Shown in pieces: positions 27,107 to 36,988 of a stretch of DNA of 64,000 nucleotides (position 1 is the first letter of the stretch; each line of letters begins with the position of its first letter). The notes beneath the pieces are model-generated. The model saw only the letters and a list, made by a program, of their open reading frames with translations. It was not told the DNA's origin and did no database searches. The stretch spans positions 1-64,000 of the forward strand of contig OY782500.1 in the NCBI GenBank assembly GCA_963677885.1, given 5' to 3'. Source of the stretch: UBA1351 sp963677885 (GTDB lineage: Bacteria; Bacillota; Clostridia; Lachnospirales; Vallitaleaceae). Position numbers and translations under genes: made by a program.

Positions 27107-27502
27107 ATGCTAGAATTCAAATGGGACGACAGTTATTCTGTTGACAACGATGAAATAGATGGACACCACAAAAAACTTATCGCTCTTTTTAACGAGGTTG
27201 CAAAACTGGTTGAACAGGATAAGACTGCCCCGCTCTTCTCATCCATACGAGTCATCAGCGAATTGAATGTATATGCCATCTTCCATTTCCAGGAAGAGGA
27301 AAAACTTATGGAAACCGGAGGTTATCCAGATTTAGACAACCATAAGGAACTCCATCAGTCATTTATCAAACAGATTGAGAAGTTCAAGGAAGATTACCTC
27401 AATAATGATCCCTTGGTCAATTACGAGATATTTAGTTTTCTAAGTGATTGGATTATCAAGCACATTATTAATCAAGACTCTCAATACATGCCCTATATTT
27501 AG
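27107..27502 (+). CDS. Bacteriohemerythrin
   Basis: A 131-residue four-helix di-iron protein that binds O2. All ligands are visible: His21, His60, Glu64, His79, His83, His119 and Asp124. ATG 27107 is chosen because AAGGAG lies 6 bases upstream. In an anaerobe it may sense or buffer oxygen. It lies 60 bases after tyrS and ends at a strong terminator; whether it shares the tyrS promoter is not clear. Confidence 0.95.
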   Translation: MLEFKWDDSYSVDNDEIDGHHKKLIALFNEVAKLVEQDKTAPLFSSIRVISELNVYAIFHFQEEEKLMETGGYPDLDNHKELHQSFIKQIEKFKEDYLNNDPLVNYEIFSFLSDWIIKHIINQDSQYMPYI

Positions 27503-27525
27503 AAAATTTTCTAGTAAACAAAGAC

Positions 27526-27551
27526 AACCCCTCCATATTAATGGAGGGGTT
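27526..27551. terminator. Terminator between the hemerythrin gene and pepD
   Basis: Perfect 11-base arms (27526-27536 and 27541-27551) with loop ATTA, followed by TTATTT on the plus strand. It lies between convergent genes and may serve both. Confidence 0.85.
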
Positions 27552-27573
27552 ATTTAGTATGTTTTAGATTTAA

Positions 27574-29031
27574 CTATAATTCGGCCAGAAGATCACAAAG
27601 GAATTCATATGTCCGCTTTAGGCTGGAAATACTAACCCATTCATCTGGTGAATGGACCGCCTGCATATCTGGCCCCAAACTGATAGCTTCAATATCTGAT
27701 CGCTTTTCAAGAAAAACACCTGGTTCCACTCCGGCGTGGAGGGATTTTACAATGGGTTCTTTACCTGTTTTTTCTTTATAGAGAGCAACTGCTTTTTCCA
27801 AGAGGACAGAGTCTTTTTTTAATGGCCATTCAGGATATTCAGCTGTTTTGACAAACTCAGCTTTAGTGTAAGAGGCAAATGTTTCCAATATATTGGTAAT
27901 ATGATATTTAAGACTTCTTACACCGCTTCGAATGGCAAAAAGATATACGATATGATCATCTTCTACTGCAATTTTCCCAATATTCAATGATGATTCAACA
28001 AAGCCTTCAAGTTCAGCACTCATAGTTTGTATTCCATTAGGAAGCCCCATCAGTAAGAAAATAGCTGATTCCATATCTTGTTCATCAATAACTTCAACAT
28101 GGTCATCTGAATCAAGGGTATCACTAACAATTTCAATCTCTGGATCAGAAGTTCGATACTCATTGGAAATTTCCTTGCCTAGAATATCTAAGGTCTCATC
28201 AAAAATTTCCTCTTCTGCTTCTGGAATAACAACCTGGAAAAATGTTTCTCTTGGAATAACATTATCCTTCTTTCCACCATATATATCCACCAAATGAATA
28301 TCTACTTTTTCATCAAGTTTACATAATATTCTTCCTGTTAACTTAATTGCATTAGCTCTGCATTTGTCAATTTCAACTCCGGAGTGACCGCCAATTAATT
28401 TACGGACAGCAACTTCTTTGAGAAGCATACCGGACATGTTTAATGGTTTTTTCTGAACCGGAAGATTGATGATCGCTTTCAAACCACCAGCACAGGAAAT
28501 AACAAATTCCCCTTCCTCTTCTGAATCCAGATTTAAGAAATATTTGCCTTTAAGAAGACTTGTATCAAAATTCAAGGCTCCTGTCATACCCACTTCTTCA
28601 TCAGTAGTCACAAGGACTTCTAGCTCAGGGTGGACCAAAGTCTGATCATCAAGTATGGCCAAACTCATGGCAACAGCTATACCATTATCGGCACCAAGGG
28701 TTGTACCGTCAGCAGTAAGGTGGTCACCTTCAATCAGCATAGAAATAGGATCTTTGGTAAAGTCATGAACAGTATCTGCGTTTTTTTCACAAACCATGTC
28801 CATATGACCCTGCAAAATAAATCCAGGCTTATCTTCATAGCCTTTGGTAGCCGGTTTGCGTATAAGAACATTCAAAAATTCATCTTGAATGACCTCAAGA
28901 CCTCTGGCTTTGGCAAAGTCTACAAGAAAGTCGCTGATTGCCTGCTCATTTCCTGATTCTCTCGGAATCTGATTAATGTCATAAAATTGTTTTAGGACAT
29001 TTTTAGGTTCCAACTCAAAATATGTATTCAT
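27574..29031 (-). CDS. pepD: Aminoacyl-histidine dipeptidase PepD (M20 family)
   Basis: A 485-residue zinc dipeptidase. The metal and active-site motifs are LQGHMDMVCEK, GTTLGADNGIAVA and TTDEEVGMTGA, with a lid domain inserted in the middle. The ATG at 29031 is preferred to 29037 because GAAAGAGGT then lies at a usable distance. An intercistronic hairpin precedes it. Confidence 0.94.
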   Translation of the reverse strand: MNTYFELEPKNVLKQFYDINQIPRESGNEQAISDFLVDFAKARGLEVIQDEFLNVLIRKPATKGYEDKPGFILQGHMDMVCEKNADTVHDFTKDPISMLIEGDHLTADGTTLGADNGIAVAMSLAILDDQTLVHPELEVLVTTDEEVGMTGALNFDTSLLKGKYFLNLDSEEEGEFVISCAGGLKAIINLPVQKKPLNMSGMLLKEVAVRKLIGGHSGVEIDKCRANAIKLTGRILCKLDEKVDIHLVDIYGGKKDNVIPRETFFQVVIPEAEEEIFDETLDILGKEISNEYRTSDPEIEIVSDTLDSDDHVEVIDEQDMESAIFLLMGLPNGIQTMSAELEGFVESSLNIGKIAVEDDHIVYLFAIRSGVRSLKYHITNILETFASYTKAEFVKTAEYPEWPLKKDSVLLEKAVALYKEKTGKEPIVKSLHAGVEPGVFLEKRSDIEAISLGPDMQAVHSPDEWVSISSLKRTYEFLCDLLAEL

Positions 29032-29046
29032 GTGCATACCTCTTTC

Positions 29047-29072
29047 TTGAAGGTTTAATAAGATACCTTCAA
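29047..29072 (-). repeat. Intercistronic hairpin before pepD
   Basis: TTGAAGGT / ACCTTCAA arms (29047-29054 and 29065-29072) with a 10-base loop, directly after the UPF0210 stop codon and just before the pepD ribosome site. There is no U-tract. Confidence 0.5.
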
Positions 29073-30431
29073 TTAGTTTTTAAAGCTGTGGATAGGAGCT
29101 GGAATTCTACCTTTACGGTTAATGAATTCAGAACATGAGAAATTGTTGACCGGCATAATTGGCGCGTAACCAAGCAAGCCTCCAAATTCTACCATTTCTC
29201 CAACTTTTTTTCCTTCAACAGGAATAATACGCACAGCCGTTGTTTTTTGATTGATCATACCGATCGCCATTTCATCAGCAATAATACCAGATATCGTTGA
29301 AGCACTGGTATCACCTGGAATAGCAATCATATCAAGACCTACAGAACAAACACAGGTCATTGCCTCCAATTTTTCAAGACTAAGGGCGCCTTTGGTCACG
29401 GCACGAATCATACCTTGGTCTTCACTTACAGGAATAAAAGCACCGCTAAGTCCACCTACGTATGAAGAAGCCATAGCTCCACCCTTCTTAACCTGATCGT
29501 TTAACAAGGCAAGGGCTGCCGTTGTACCTGGTGCTCCTACATACTCAAGACCCATGGCTTCCAAGATTTCAGCAATAGAATCTCCGACCGCAGGTGTTGG
29601 CGCAAGGGATAAGTCAATGATGCCGAAAGGAACATCAAGTCGCTTGGACGCTTCTTTTGCAACCAATTGACCAACTCTGGTGATCTTAAAGGCTGTCTTT
29701 TTAATGGTCTCACAAAGTTGTTCAAAATCCGAACCTTTACATGACTCAAGAGCCTTATTGACAACTCCTGGACCACTGACACCTACATTAATGACTTTAT
29801 CATACTCACTGACACCATGGAAGGCACCAGCCATAAAAGGATTGTCATCTGGTGCGTTGGTAAACACCACAAACTTTGCACATCCAATGGAATCCGCTTC
29901 CCGGGTTAAGTAAGCTGTTTTCTTGATCATTTGGCCAATAGTCCTGACCGCATCCATATTAATACCGGTTTTCGTCGAACCAACATTAATGGAGGAACAC
30001 ACATGTTCAGTAACTGCCAAGGCTTCGGGAATCGAGTCCATCAACACAATATCACTTGGTGTTGAACCTTTTTGTACCAAAGCGGAGAAACCGCCGATAA
30101 AGTTAACCCCAACTTCCTTGGCAGCCTTATCTAAAGTCTCAGCGATACTGACATAGGAACTGGCACCTGTAGCAGCGGCTGCAATTGCGATAGGTGTTAC
30201 CGATATACGTTTATTAACAATCGGAATACCATACTCCTTGGATATATCCTCGCCAACACGAACGAGATTCTTGGCACTGGATGTAATCTTGTCGTAAATT
30301 TTCTGGTTGAAAGTTTTAAGATCCGATGAACCACAATCCAGGAGACTGATACCCATGGTAATGGTTCTGACATCCAGGTTATGTTCCATGATCATTTGAT
30401 TGGTTTCAACTACTTCATTTATATGAATCAT
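29073..30431 (-). CDS. PFL/DUF711 (UPF0210) family protein
   Basis: A 452-residue member of a widespread family related in fold to pyruvate formate-lyase. Typical segments are DVRTITMGISLLDC, GFSALVQKG, INMDAVRTIG and SLAPTPAVGDSIAEILE. The function is not known. It follows the ACT-domain UPF0237 gene by 15 bases, a pairing conserved across Firmicutes. Confidence 0.93.
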   Translation of the reverse strand: MIHINEVVETNQMIMEHNLDVRTITMGISLLDCGSSDLKTFNQKIYDKITSSAKNLVRVGEDISKEYGIPIVNKRISVTPIAIAAAATGASSYVSIAETLDKAAKEVGVNFIGGFSALVQKGSTPSDIVLMDSIPEALAVTEHVCSSINVGSTKTGINMDAVRTIGQMIKKTAYLTREADSIGCAKFVVFTNAPDDNPFMAGAFHGVSEYDKVINVGVSGPGVVNKALESCKGSDFEQLCETIKKTAFKITRVGQLVAKEASKRLDVPFGIIDLSLAPTPAVGDSIAEILEAMGLEYVGAPGTTAALALLNDQVKKGGAMASSYVGGLSGAFIPVSEDQGMIRAVTKGALSLEKLEAMTCVCSVGLDMIAIPGDTSASTISGIIADEMAIGMINQKTTAVRIIPVEGKKVGEMVEFGGLLGYAPIMPVNNFSCSEFINRKGRIPAPIHSFKN

Positions 30432-30446
30432 CTTTACACCGCCTGT

Positions 30447-30719
30447 CTATATCCTGTGCATGTTATTGAAAATATCTTCACGTTGGAATTGGATACGAAC
30501 GCCAATGGATTCACCAATAGTTTCCAATGCATCAATAATTTCCTTCACATCTACAGAAGCACGGCTGTAGTCTACAATCATCATCATATTAAACATATCT
30601 TGTACAATGGTTTGCGAAATGTCCAGAATGTTAATGTCATGTTCAGCTAAATAAGTACATACTTTGGCAATGATACCAACAGTATCCTTACCTAAAACGG
30701 TTATAATTCCTCTTTTCAT
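30447..30719 (-). CDS. ACT-domain protein, UPF0237 family
   Basis: A 90-residue stand-alone ACT domain (ITVLGKDTVGIIAKVCTYLA opening), expected to bind an amino acid or similar ligand. The constant pairing with the next gene suggests a regulatory subunit for the UPF0210 protein, which is inference. Confidence 0.93.
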   Translation of the reverse strand: MKRGIITVLGKDTVGIIAKVCTYLAEHDINILDISQTIVQDMFNMMMIVDYSRASVDVKEIIDALETIGESIGVRIQFQREDIFNNMHRI

Positions 30720-30763
30720 CTTTTTCCTCCATGGGGTATTGGTTTAAACTGAAGTGTTCACGT

Positions 30764-31564
30764 TTAATTAAGGATGACAGGTTCGGAATGTATATCTCTT
30801 TTTGCAACTATAAGTTTAACCTCAATGTTCTGCTCTTTATATATACGTTTAAGCAGATGCTCCACTTCCAAATAAGCGATATCAGGGTGATTGTTTTCTT
30901 TGCTTAAGTGTGCAAGTACAACTGTACCAAGTTGATCGTGGATCACATCTTCAATGAGATTGGATGATAACTCATTGGATAAATGGCCGACATCACTTAA
31001 AATGCGTCGTTTTAAGTAATATGGATAAGAGCCGGCCTCCAACATTTTTATATCATGATTGGCTTCCACATATAGGACATGGCAGCCTTTCAAATGATCG
31101 ATGACATATTGGTCGTAATTACCAAGGTCAGTAACAAGACCAATTTTTTTATTAGCATACGAAAAAGTATAGCATACTGAATCTACTGCATCATGCCAGG
31201 TCTTAAAAGGCATTACCTCGATAGAACCGATTGTAATCCCTTTATCAATATCTATAAAGCGGATAAGTTCTGGATCTACCTGCCCTATAGTCTTATAATC
31301 TTTCAAGGTATCCCAGGTTTTACGGGTAACATATATGGGCATACGATATCGTCTGGCCATAACTCCCAAACCTTGTATATGATCAGCATGCTCGTGAGTA
31401 ATGAGTATACCGTCAAGCATTCTAGGGGCCACATCAAGAGCATCCATACCGGCCTTAATACGTTTACCGCTAATACCGGCATCAACAAGTAAATGTGTGT
31501 CTTCGTTGCCAACATATATACAGTTTCCACTGCTTCCGCTGGCTATGCTGCAAAGTTGTATCAT
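30764..31564 (-). CDS. MBL-fold metallohydrolase, YycJ/WalJ type
   Basis: A 266-residue metallo-beta-lactamase-fold protein with ITHEHADHIQGLG as the metal motif, TDLGNY carrying the bridging Asp, and a late VLAHLSKENNHP His motif. This matches the YycJ family, thought to be nucleases or linked to cell wall and DNA processes. Here it is not next to walRK, so the name is by similarity only. Confidence 0.85.
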   Translation of the reverse strand: MIQLCSIASGSSGNCIYVGNEDTHLLVDAGISGKRIKAGMDALDVAPRMLDGILITHEHADHIQGLGVMARRYRMPIYVTRKTWDTLKDYKTIGQVDPELIRFIDIDKGITIGSIEVMPFKTWHDAVDSVCYTFSYANKKIGLVTDLGNYDQYVIDHLKGCHVLYVEANHDIKMLEAGSYPYYLKRRILSDVGHLSNELSSNLIEDVIHDQLGTVVLAHLSKENNHPDIAYLEVEHLLKRIYKEQNIEVKLIVAKRDIHSEPVILN

Positions 31565-31572
31565 AGGGTCTC

Positions 31573-33243
31573 CTATACTACTTTTTCCAGAGTAGAAGAA
31601 TCAATGGTAATCCTGCCTCGGCCCTCTTGCTTGGAATAATACATGGCATTATCTGCTCGAAGAAGTAATTTTTCTCCGCTTGAGGCTAGTTCTGGATATG
31701 AAGATATCCCGATGCTTACATTGATATGAACTTCTTTATCTTCATGGAATAAGGGTTCATCTTTAATATTTTGGTGGAGTTCGTTTACAATTAAAGCGGC
31801 ATCCTCCATATTGGTATGAGGTAATAAAAGTACAAATTCCTCTCCACCATAACGAAAGGCCATTCCACCATATTTTTTGGCTATATGCATGGTAATTGCC
31901 GCAGTAAACTTGATTGCTTCATCTCCGAACATATGACCATAGCGGTCATTTACGGTTTTAAACTTATCAATATCAAACAAGGCAACTACTAAAGAAGAGC
32001 CATCCTTGTCAGCTTTTTGGACATATTGTTCTATGTTATCCTGAAGGTATTTACGGTTGTAAATACCAGTCAGTCCATCTTTAATTGCCATATCCTCCAT
32101 CAAGGCATACATATTGGCATTATTAATGGCAATCGTAATCTGGGTTGCTATACCAGTAAAAAACTGGAGGTTGCTTTCAGTAAACATATCAATGGTTGAA
32201 TGTTCGGCAATAATTAGCCCATAAGTCAGGGCGTCTCTTAATAAGGGGATTATAGCCAAACTACCAACAGGTCTCTTTCCAATGAAAGGATACTTCTTAG
32301 TGACCACCCGATTATTAAGATGTATCTTATCATCTTCAAAGTAGGTTTGTAAACAGCCTTTTTCAACTTTTTCCTTTAACTCATCCAAGTGATTGCCTGG
32401 GTGATTGGATTTAACACTATATAGGTATTCCTCATTCCGTTCATCAAAAAGTATAACAGCACAGGTGTCTACACCGATAGTACCTACGATTGCATCAGAC
32501 ACCACCTCCAAAAGCTCCTTGATATCTAAAACAGAGGAAATGTAACGCAATAACTCATTTTGAGTAAAAATCTCTGCAGTCATCTTATTGAGCTTCTTAT
32601 TGGCTGATAAGAGCTCTGCTTTTTGATTAGCTACTTCATCGTGGATTTTTTTGAATTTGTTCTGGGAAAGCCTTAGTTCTTCATTGGTTTTTGCCGCTTC
32701 CCTAAAAAGTCTTGTCTGAAGTTTTACTTTAGCCATCATATCTTCACGATAGTCTTTAAGAATTAAATAGAAGCAATATATGAATATGATGACGATGACA
32801 GCCATAATCACAACTTCAATAGGGCCTCCGCCATTTATAATCTCAATGATACATATCAACCCTATGGTGACAGCAACTAAAGCAAAAAGAACTTTTAAGA
32901 AAGTCTTATGATTGTTTACCGCACCAATATACAACTCTACAATGATAAGAAGAAGAAATAAGCTCATGGAAAATCTTAACAAACCTACCGTCATAGAACT
33001 AATAACTCCCAGCACAAGCAAACTCAGTGATTTGAGAACCATATAATGATACCAGTTCTTATGATATTTTTTGTAATAAAGTATTAAGTTTATTAGTAAG
33101 ACAACAACAAAGACACCACCACTTATAATAGCCTTTTTTGCGTCTGCCTCTGAAAATCCATAAATAAATAAAATAATGGTCAGCAGGATCATGTTCATAT
33201 AAAACCTGCTGATTTTTTGTTGAAGAAATAATATTGTTTTCAT
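31573..33243 (-). CDS. Membrane-associated GAF-GGDEF diguanylate cyclase
   Basis: A 556-residue protein. Six to seven hydrophobic segments fill the first 170 residues. A coiled coil (about 175-230), a GAF domain (about 235-380) and a GGDEF domain follow. The signature is FRYGGEEFV, which is active in form, and DIDKFKTVND supplies the metal site. No RxxD inhibitory site is seen five residues before the signature. Its stop lies 8 bases before the YycJ-like start. Confidence 0.92.
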   Translation of the reverse strand: MKTILFLQQKISRFYMNMILLTIILFIYGFSEADAKKAIISGGVFVVVLLINLILYYKKYHKNWYHYMVLKSLSLLVLGVISSMTVGLLRFSMSLFLLLIIVELYIGAVNNHKTFLKVLFALVAVTIGLICIIEIINGGGPIEVVIMAVIVIIFIYCFYLILKDYREDMMAKVKLQTRLFREAAKTNEELRLSQNKFKKIHDEVANQKAELLSANKKLNKMTAEIFTQNELLRYISSVLDIKELLEVVSDAIVGTIGVDTCAVILFDERNEEYLYSVKSNHPGNHLDELKEKVEKGCLQTYFEDDKIHLNNRVVTKKYPFIGKRPVGSLAIIPLLRDALTYGLIIAEHSTIDMFTESNLQFFTGIATQITIAINNANMYALMEDMAIKDGLTGIYNRKYLQDNIEQYVQKADKDGSSLVVALFDIDKFKTVNDRYGHMFGDEAIKFTAAITMHIAKKYGGMAFRYGGEEFVLLLPHTNMEDAALIVNELHQNIKDEPLFHEDKEVHINVSIGISSYPELASSGEKLLLRADNAMYYSKQEGRGRITIDSSTLEKVV

Positions 33244-33263
33244 GATAGCCCCTTAAGTTTATA

Positions 33264-35303
33264 TTATTTCGTATGCCAATATATTTCCAGTTGATCGCCT
33301 TCATCAACCTTATCCATATACGAACACCGGTTATTATTTATTTTTGTAATTAACGTACCTTTTGCGCTCGTTCTGTCAAAATCAATGTAATCAAATATAT
33401 CAATAAACTTGAACTGGTCTTTTCCACTCAAAAGGACATGTTGGCCATTTACTGACAATTGAATACCCATACCTGAATCCGGCTCTTGATTTTCTTTTTT
33501 TGTCTCAAAAGGCCTTTCTATGGTTTGGTTTTGTTTCAAATGGTCAGACTTATCCAGTAATGATGCCTCGTCCATAAATGTCACTATTTGGTCGCCGAAG
33601 TCATAGTTGGTATGACCGGAGGCTTCTTTTTCATTGACGAAAATATGGGTGTAGGTTTCGTTACGGTCTCTCAACAAATCTTCAAGATAAGGTTTATGTA
33701 TTTCTATACTATCACCTTCAGAGATACGTTTAAGAGAAGAGGATTTTTGCTTATTACATAGGATACTTGCTTCTACAATGACTTTTTGGCCATTAATATA
33801 GATATAGGGGTCACCCATAATATCCTTTATATATATTTCTGGTTCCTTACCATCAACAGCAGGTATCAGGTTAATATAATCATGCATTGAAATAGGTGTT
33901 AAAAGATCAGCTTCTTTTTGATTGACATAAATCTTTGCCGCTTGACCGATATTGCCCTTTACTTCTTTTTTCTGACCATCCAGTTCATAAGTCAGGCCTT
34001 TTCCATATTTACTAATGAAAGTCTTTGGATCAATTCCCTTTAGTGCAACAACATCCATAACCTTAAGTCGGTTGGTATTGAAGATACGGATGGATTCGTC
34101 ATTTAAAAAGACTTCAACAAAATCATGGGCATTATTATGGATACCCGTCAAACATATGCCAACTGGAGTAACATATTCAGGCAACTTTTTGAAATCATTA
34201 TCTAGAACTTCGACATGACTAAGTACATCCTTTCCGCGAAGTGCGACGCGTTCCGGAGCAAGTCCAATCTCACTGGCCAGAAGACCGTCAAATCCCTTTA
34301 TCCTTCCTCCGCCACCTACTACAAATACTGCGTTTGTTGGATGTCCACCATTAAGCTCAATAATCTTACCTGCAATGTTTTTAGCTAAGGTTAAATTGGC
34401 CTGGCTCATAATTTGACGGACATGTTCCAGCTCAACCGTCTGTTTAAGTCCAATAGCATCTTTAAAGGTAACTGTTTTTGCCTTGCTGGATGCTTTAATC
34501 TTTATCTTTTCAGCGGTTTTAAAATCAACCAAATATTCATGGACGATACTCTCTGTCACTTCGTCACCGGCATATGGTATCATACCATAAGCTATAATAC
34601 TGCCACCCTTGGTAATTGCAATATCACTTGTCCCTGCTCCAATATCAATGAGTGCGATATTTAGAAGCCTGTAATTCTCAGGGATGGCCACTTCAATGGC
34701 AGCAATAGGCTCCAAGGTTAATGAGTATACTTCTAAGCCCGCCTTTTCAACGACCTTATATAGGCTTCCCACAACTTCAGCTGGCAGAAAGGTACTTAAG
34801 ACATCTGCTGCCATGGTTGAACCCTTATGACCTTCCAGGTTCTTCATCATAAAGTCGTTCAAATAATAATTGGTTACGGAGTAACCAACACAATAAAAAG
34901 GTAGTGTATCATCTGCATCAACATAATTGATTTGATGCATGGCCTTTTCCATCCCCTGCAGCTCAAGGGATAAAATCATATCCCGGTCGATTTCAACCTT
35001 ATCGTCAATTTCAGTTTCTATATGTGTCTCTAAGGTTTTTAGAACGCGACCTGCTGCTGCAATACATACCTTTTTCAGTCTTCTATTAAGTTTTTTCTCA
35101 AGGGCTTCTTTAACTTCAGTAATGGTTTTTGCCACTTGATCAATGTCATGAATCTGTCCATCTAACATGGACCTTGTCTCATGGAGCTTTACATGAGAAG
35201 CAAGAATTTTGAATCCGGAGTTCTCTTTGATACCGACGATACCAACGATACTTCTAGTACCAATATCCAGACCAAATATCATATTATCACTAATATATTC
35301 CAT
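33264..35303 (-). CDS. FtsA-domain actin-like ATPase with long C-terminal extension
   Basis: A 679-residue protein. The first 420 residues are an actin-like ATPase of the FtsA/PilM group: GLDIGTRSIVGIVG (phosphate 1), LIDIGAGTSDIAI (phosphate 2), VFVVGGGGRIKGF (adenosine). FtsA is usually about 420 residues; the 250-residue tail has short beta-rich units (IYINGQKVIVEA, VNGQHVLLSG) and no clear amphipathic anchor. ftsZ is not nearby. It could be a second, specialised FtsA-like protein found in Clostridia; its role is uncertain. Confidence 0.85.
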   Translation of the reverse strand: MEYISDNMIFGLDIGTRSIVGIVGIKENSGFKILASHVKLHETRSMLDGQIHDIDQVAKTITEVKEALEKKLNRRLKKVCIAAAGRVLKTLETHIETEIDDKVEIDRDMILSLELQGMEKAMHQINYVDADDTLPFYCVGYSVTNYYLNDFMMKNLEGHKGSTMAADVLSTFLPAEVVGSLYKVVEKAGLEVYSLTLEPIAAIEVAIPENYRLLNIALIDIGAGTSDIAITKGGSIIAYGMIPYAGDEVTESIVHEYLVDFKTAEKIKIKASSKAKTVTFKDAIGLKQTVELEHVRQIMSQANLTLAKNIAGKIIELNGGHPTNAVFVVGGGGRIKGFDGLLASEIGLAPERVALRGKDVLSHVEVLDNDFKKLPEYVTPVGICLTGIHNNAHDFVEVFLNDESIRIFNTNRLKVMDVVALKGIDPKTFISKYGKGLTYELDGQKKEVKGNIGQAAKIYVNQKEADLLTPISMHDYINLIPAVDGKEPEIYIKDIMGDPYIYINGQKVIVEASILCNKQKSSSLKRISEGDSIEIHKPYLEDLLRDRNETYTHIFVNEKEASGHTNYDFGDQIVTFMDEASLLDKSDHLKQNQTIERPFETKKENQEPDSGMGIQLSVNGQHVLLSGKDQFKFIDIFDYIDFDRTSAKGTLITKINNNRCSYMDKVDEGDQLEIYWHTK

Positions 35304-35371
35304 ATTAACACCTACCTGTACTATACTATAACATAATTCCAGTCATTATTCACGATGTGATTCAATGAAAA

Positions 35372-36988
35372 TCATCGAATTGGTGTGAATGACCTAAAAT
35401 CATAATACTGATTGAAAAAGGTTGAACTTGGCGCTCCATTCACTTGATTATGGACAAAGAACCCATTTTCCAAATAACCTAAGGGGATAATCGGCAATTC
35501 ATCACTCACTATTCGGGTAATATTTTCCAACTGCCGATAGTATTGGTCATCAAGAAGAACTTTGTAGTAAGTATTTATCAGTCCGTTGATATTCGGGCTG
35601 TCAAAGCCCCCATAATTCAGATGGCCTTCCGAATCGAATACTTGTCCGAGATTGGGAAGAATGCCAGTCCGTATGCTTCCGATATACATATCAAAATCTT
35701 TTGTCTCCAGCCGCTCCAAATACGAATCAGGGTCAAGGCCTTGAATGTTGAAACGTATATAGTCATCTTCCATATTATCTCTTAGAACATTTGCGATTTG
35801 ACTTTGATACCAATCAGCCTCATTATAAATTATTGTGAATAAAGGTTTTTGATAATCAAAATATATATATTGACTCCTTAATGTCTTTAGAAAGTCAATC
35901 TTATCAACAGCTTCATACTGAGTAATATAATAAGACGAATCATCATTATTGCCATAATATTCATCCATTCCACTTACAAATACATGATTTGAGGGTATCG
36001 GTAAAACCACCGAAGACAGGTGACCCAGGAAGCATACTTCCTTTATGGTATCATAGGGAACCGAAGCTGCCATTAACTGCCTGTAACTAAGGTCTTTTAA
36101 GTATCTGTGTTGGTGATTAAATCCGATAAAATAGTAATATGGACTGTCATAAGTGTACTGCCCAATATTTCGATCATCTGAGAACATGGTCCATTCTGTT
36201 TTTGCCGGAGCATAAAGGTCAATTCTCTTGCTTAAAAACATAGAATACTCATCTTCAGGAAGTCTGACAATATTAATATTTATATAGTCAGAAGAAGCAT
36301 CTGATATACTATGGTCACTTCTTCGGAGTTTTAAATAAAGCATCTCCTGAAAATCATAATAAGCATAATCACCTGTTCCCACCGGCACCATATTATCATA
36401 GGTATCACCTGCAACATAGGCATTGGAAATGATAGGAAAAGTTAAGCTATAGAGATTATAATAATTGATAGACTTGAATTTAACATCAAAGGTTTTATCA
36501 TCCCTAATTGTAATTGTATCGATATAGTCAAGTGCATAACGATACCCGGATTCCTGATGGTCTCCAATATACTCAAAACTGAACAAAATATCATCAGACA
36601 CAAGAGCAAGACCATTATGAAAAAGTGATTCGCCTATATAAAAGCGAAATACCCTTTCGGAAATTTTTTCGTAGCTTTCTATACAACCATTAACAAGGCT
36701 ATAATCTTCTTCAACATAAAAGATAGGCTCGTAGATGAGTTTAAGAGCCTGATCTACACTGTAGGAAACGCCGTCAAGGGGATTCAAAGAGTCAGGATTT
36801 TCCATGGACAATTCGATCGTATCCTTAATGTATTCTGATTCAGGCAGTGTAATGATTTCTTTTGTATTAACTTCTTTTTCCTCGTATAACCGTTCAAGGT
36901 TGTAATTGGCTATTTGTTCAATAGCAGAACAACCATTTAATATGAATAAGCTTACAAGAGTTATGCATAATAAACTTTTAATTTTCAT
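35372..36988 (-). CDS. Family 5 extracellular solute-binding lipoprotein (peptide/nickel type)
   Basis: A 538-residue protein with a signal peptide ending in the lipobox LNGC (Cys about 20), followed by a family 5 binding fold (SLNPLDGVSYSVDQALKLIYEPIF; VPVGTGDYAYYDF). No permease or ATPase genes are adjacent, so it is an orphan binding protein or serves a distant transporter. ATG 36988 is used; it overlaps the end of coaE by 11 bases. Confidence 0.88.
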   Translation of the reverse strand: MKIKSLLCITLVSLFILNGCSAIEQIANYNLERLYEEKEVNTKEIITLPESEYIKDTIELSMENPDSLNPLDGVSYSVDQALKLIYEPIFYVEEDYSLVNGCIESYEKISERVFRFYIGESLFHNGLALVSDDILFSFEYIGDHQESGYRYALDYIDTITIRDDKTFDVKFKSINYYNLYSLTFPIISNAYVAGDTYDNMVPVGTGDYAYYDFQEMLYLKLRRSDHSISDASSDYININIVRLPEDEYSMFLSKRIDLYAPAKTEWTMFSDDRNIGQYTYDSPYYYFIGFNHQHRYLKDLSYRQLMAASVPYDTIKEVCFLGHLSSVVLPIPSNHVFVSGMDEYYGNNDDSSYYITQYEAVDKIDFLKTLRSQYIYFDYQKPLFTIIYNEADWYQSQIANVLRDNMEDDYIRFNIQGLDPDSYLERLETKDFDMYIGSIRTGILPNLGQVFDSEGHLNYGGFDSPNINGLINTYYKVLLDDQYYRQLENITRIVSDELPIIPLGYLENGFFVHNQVNGAPSSTFFNQYYDFRSFTPIR

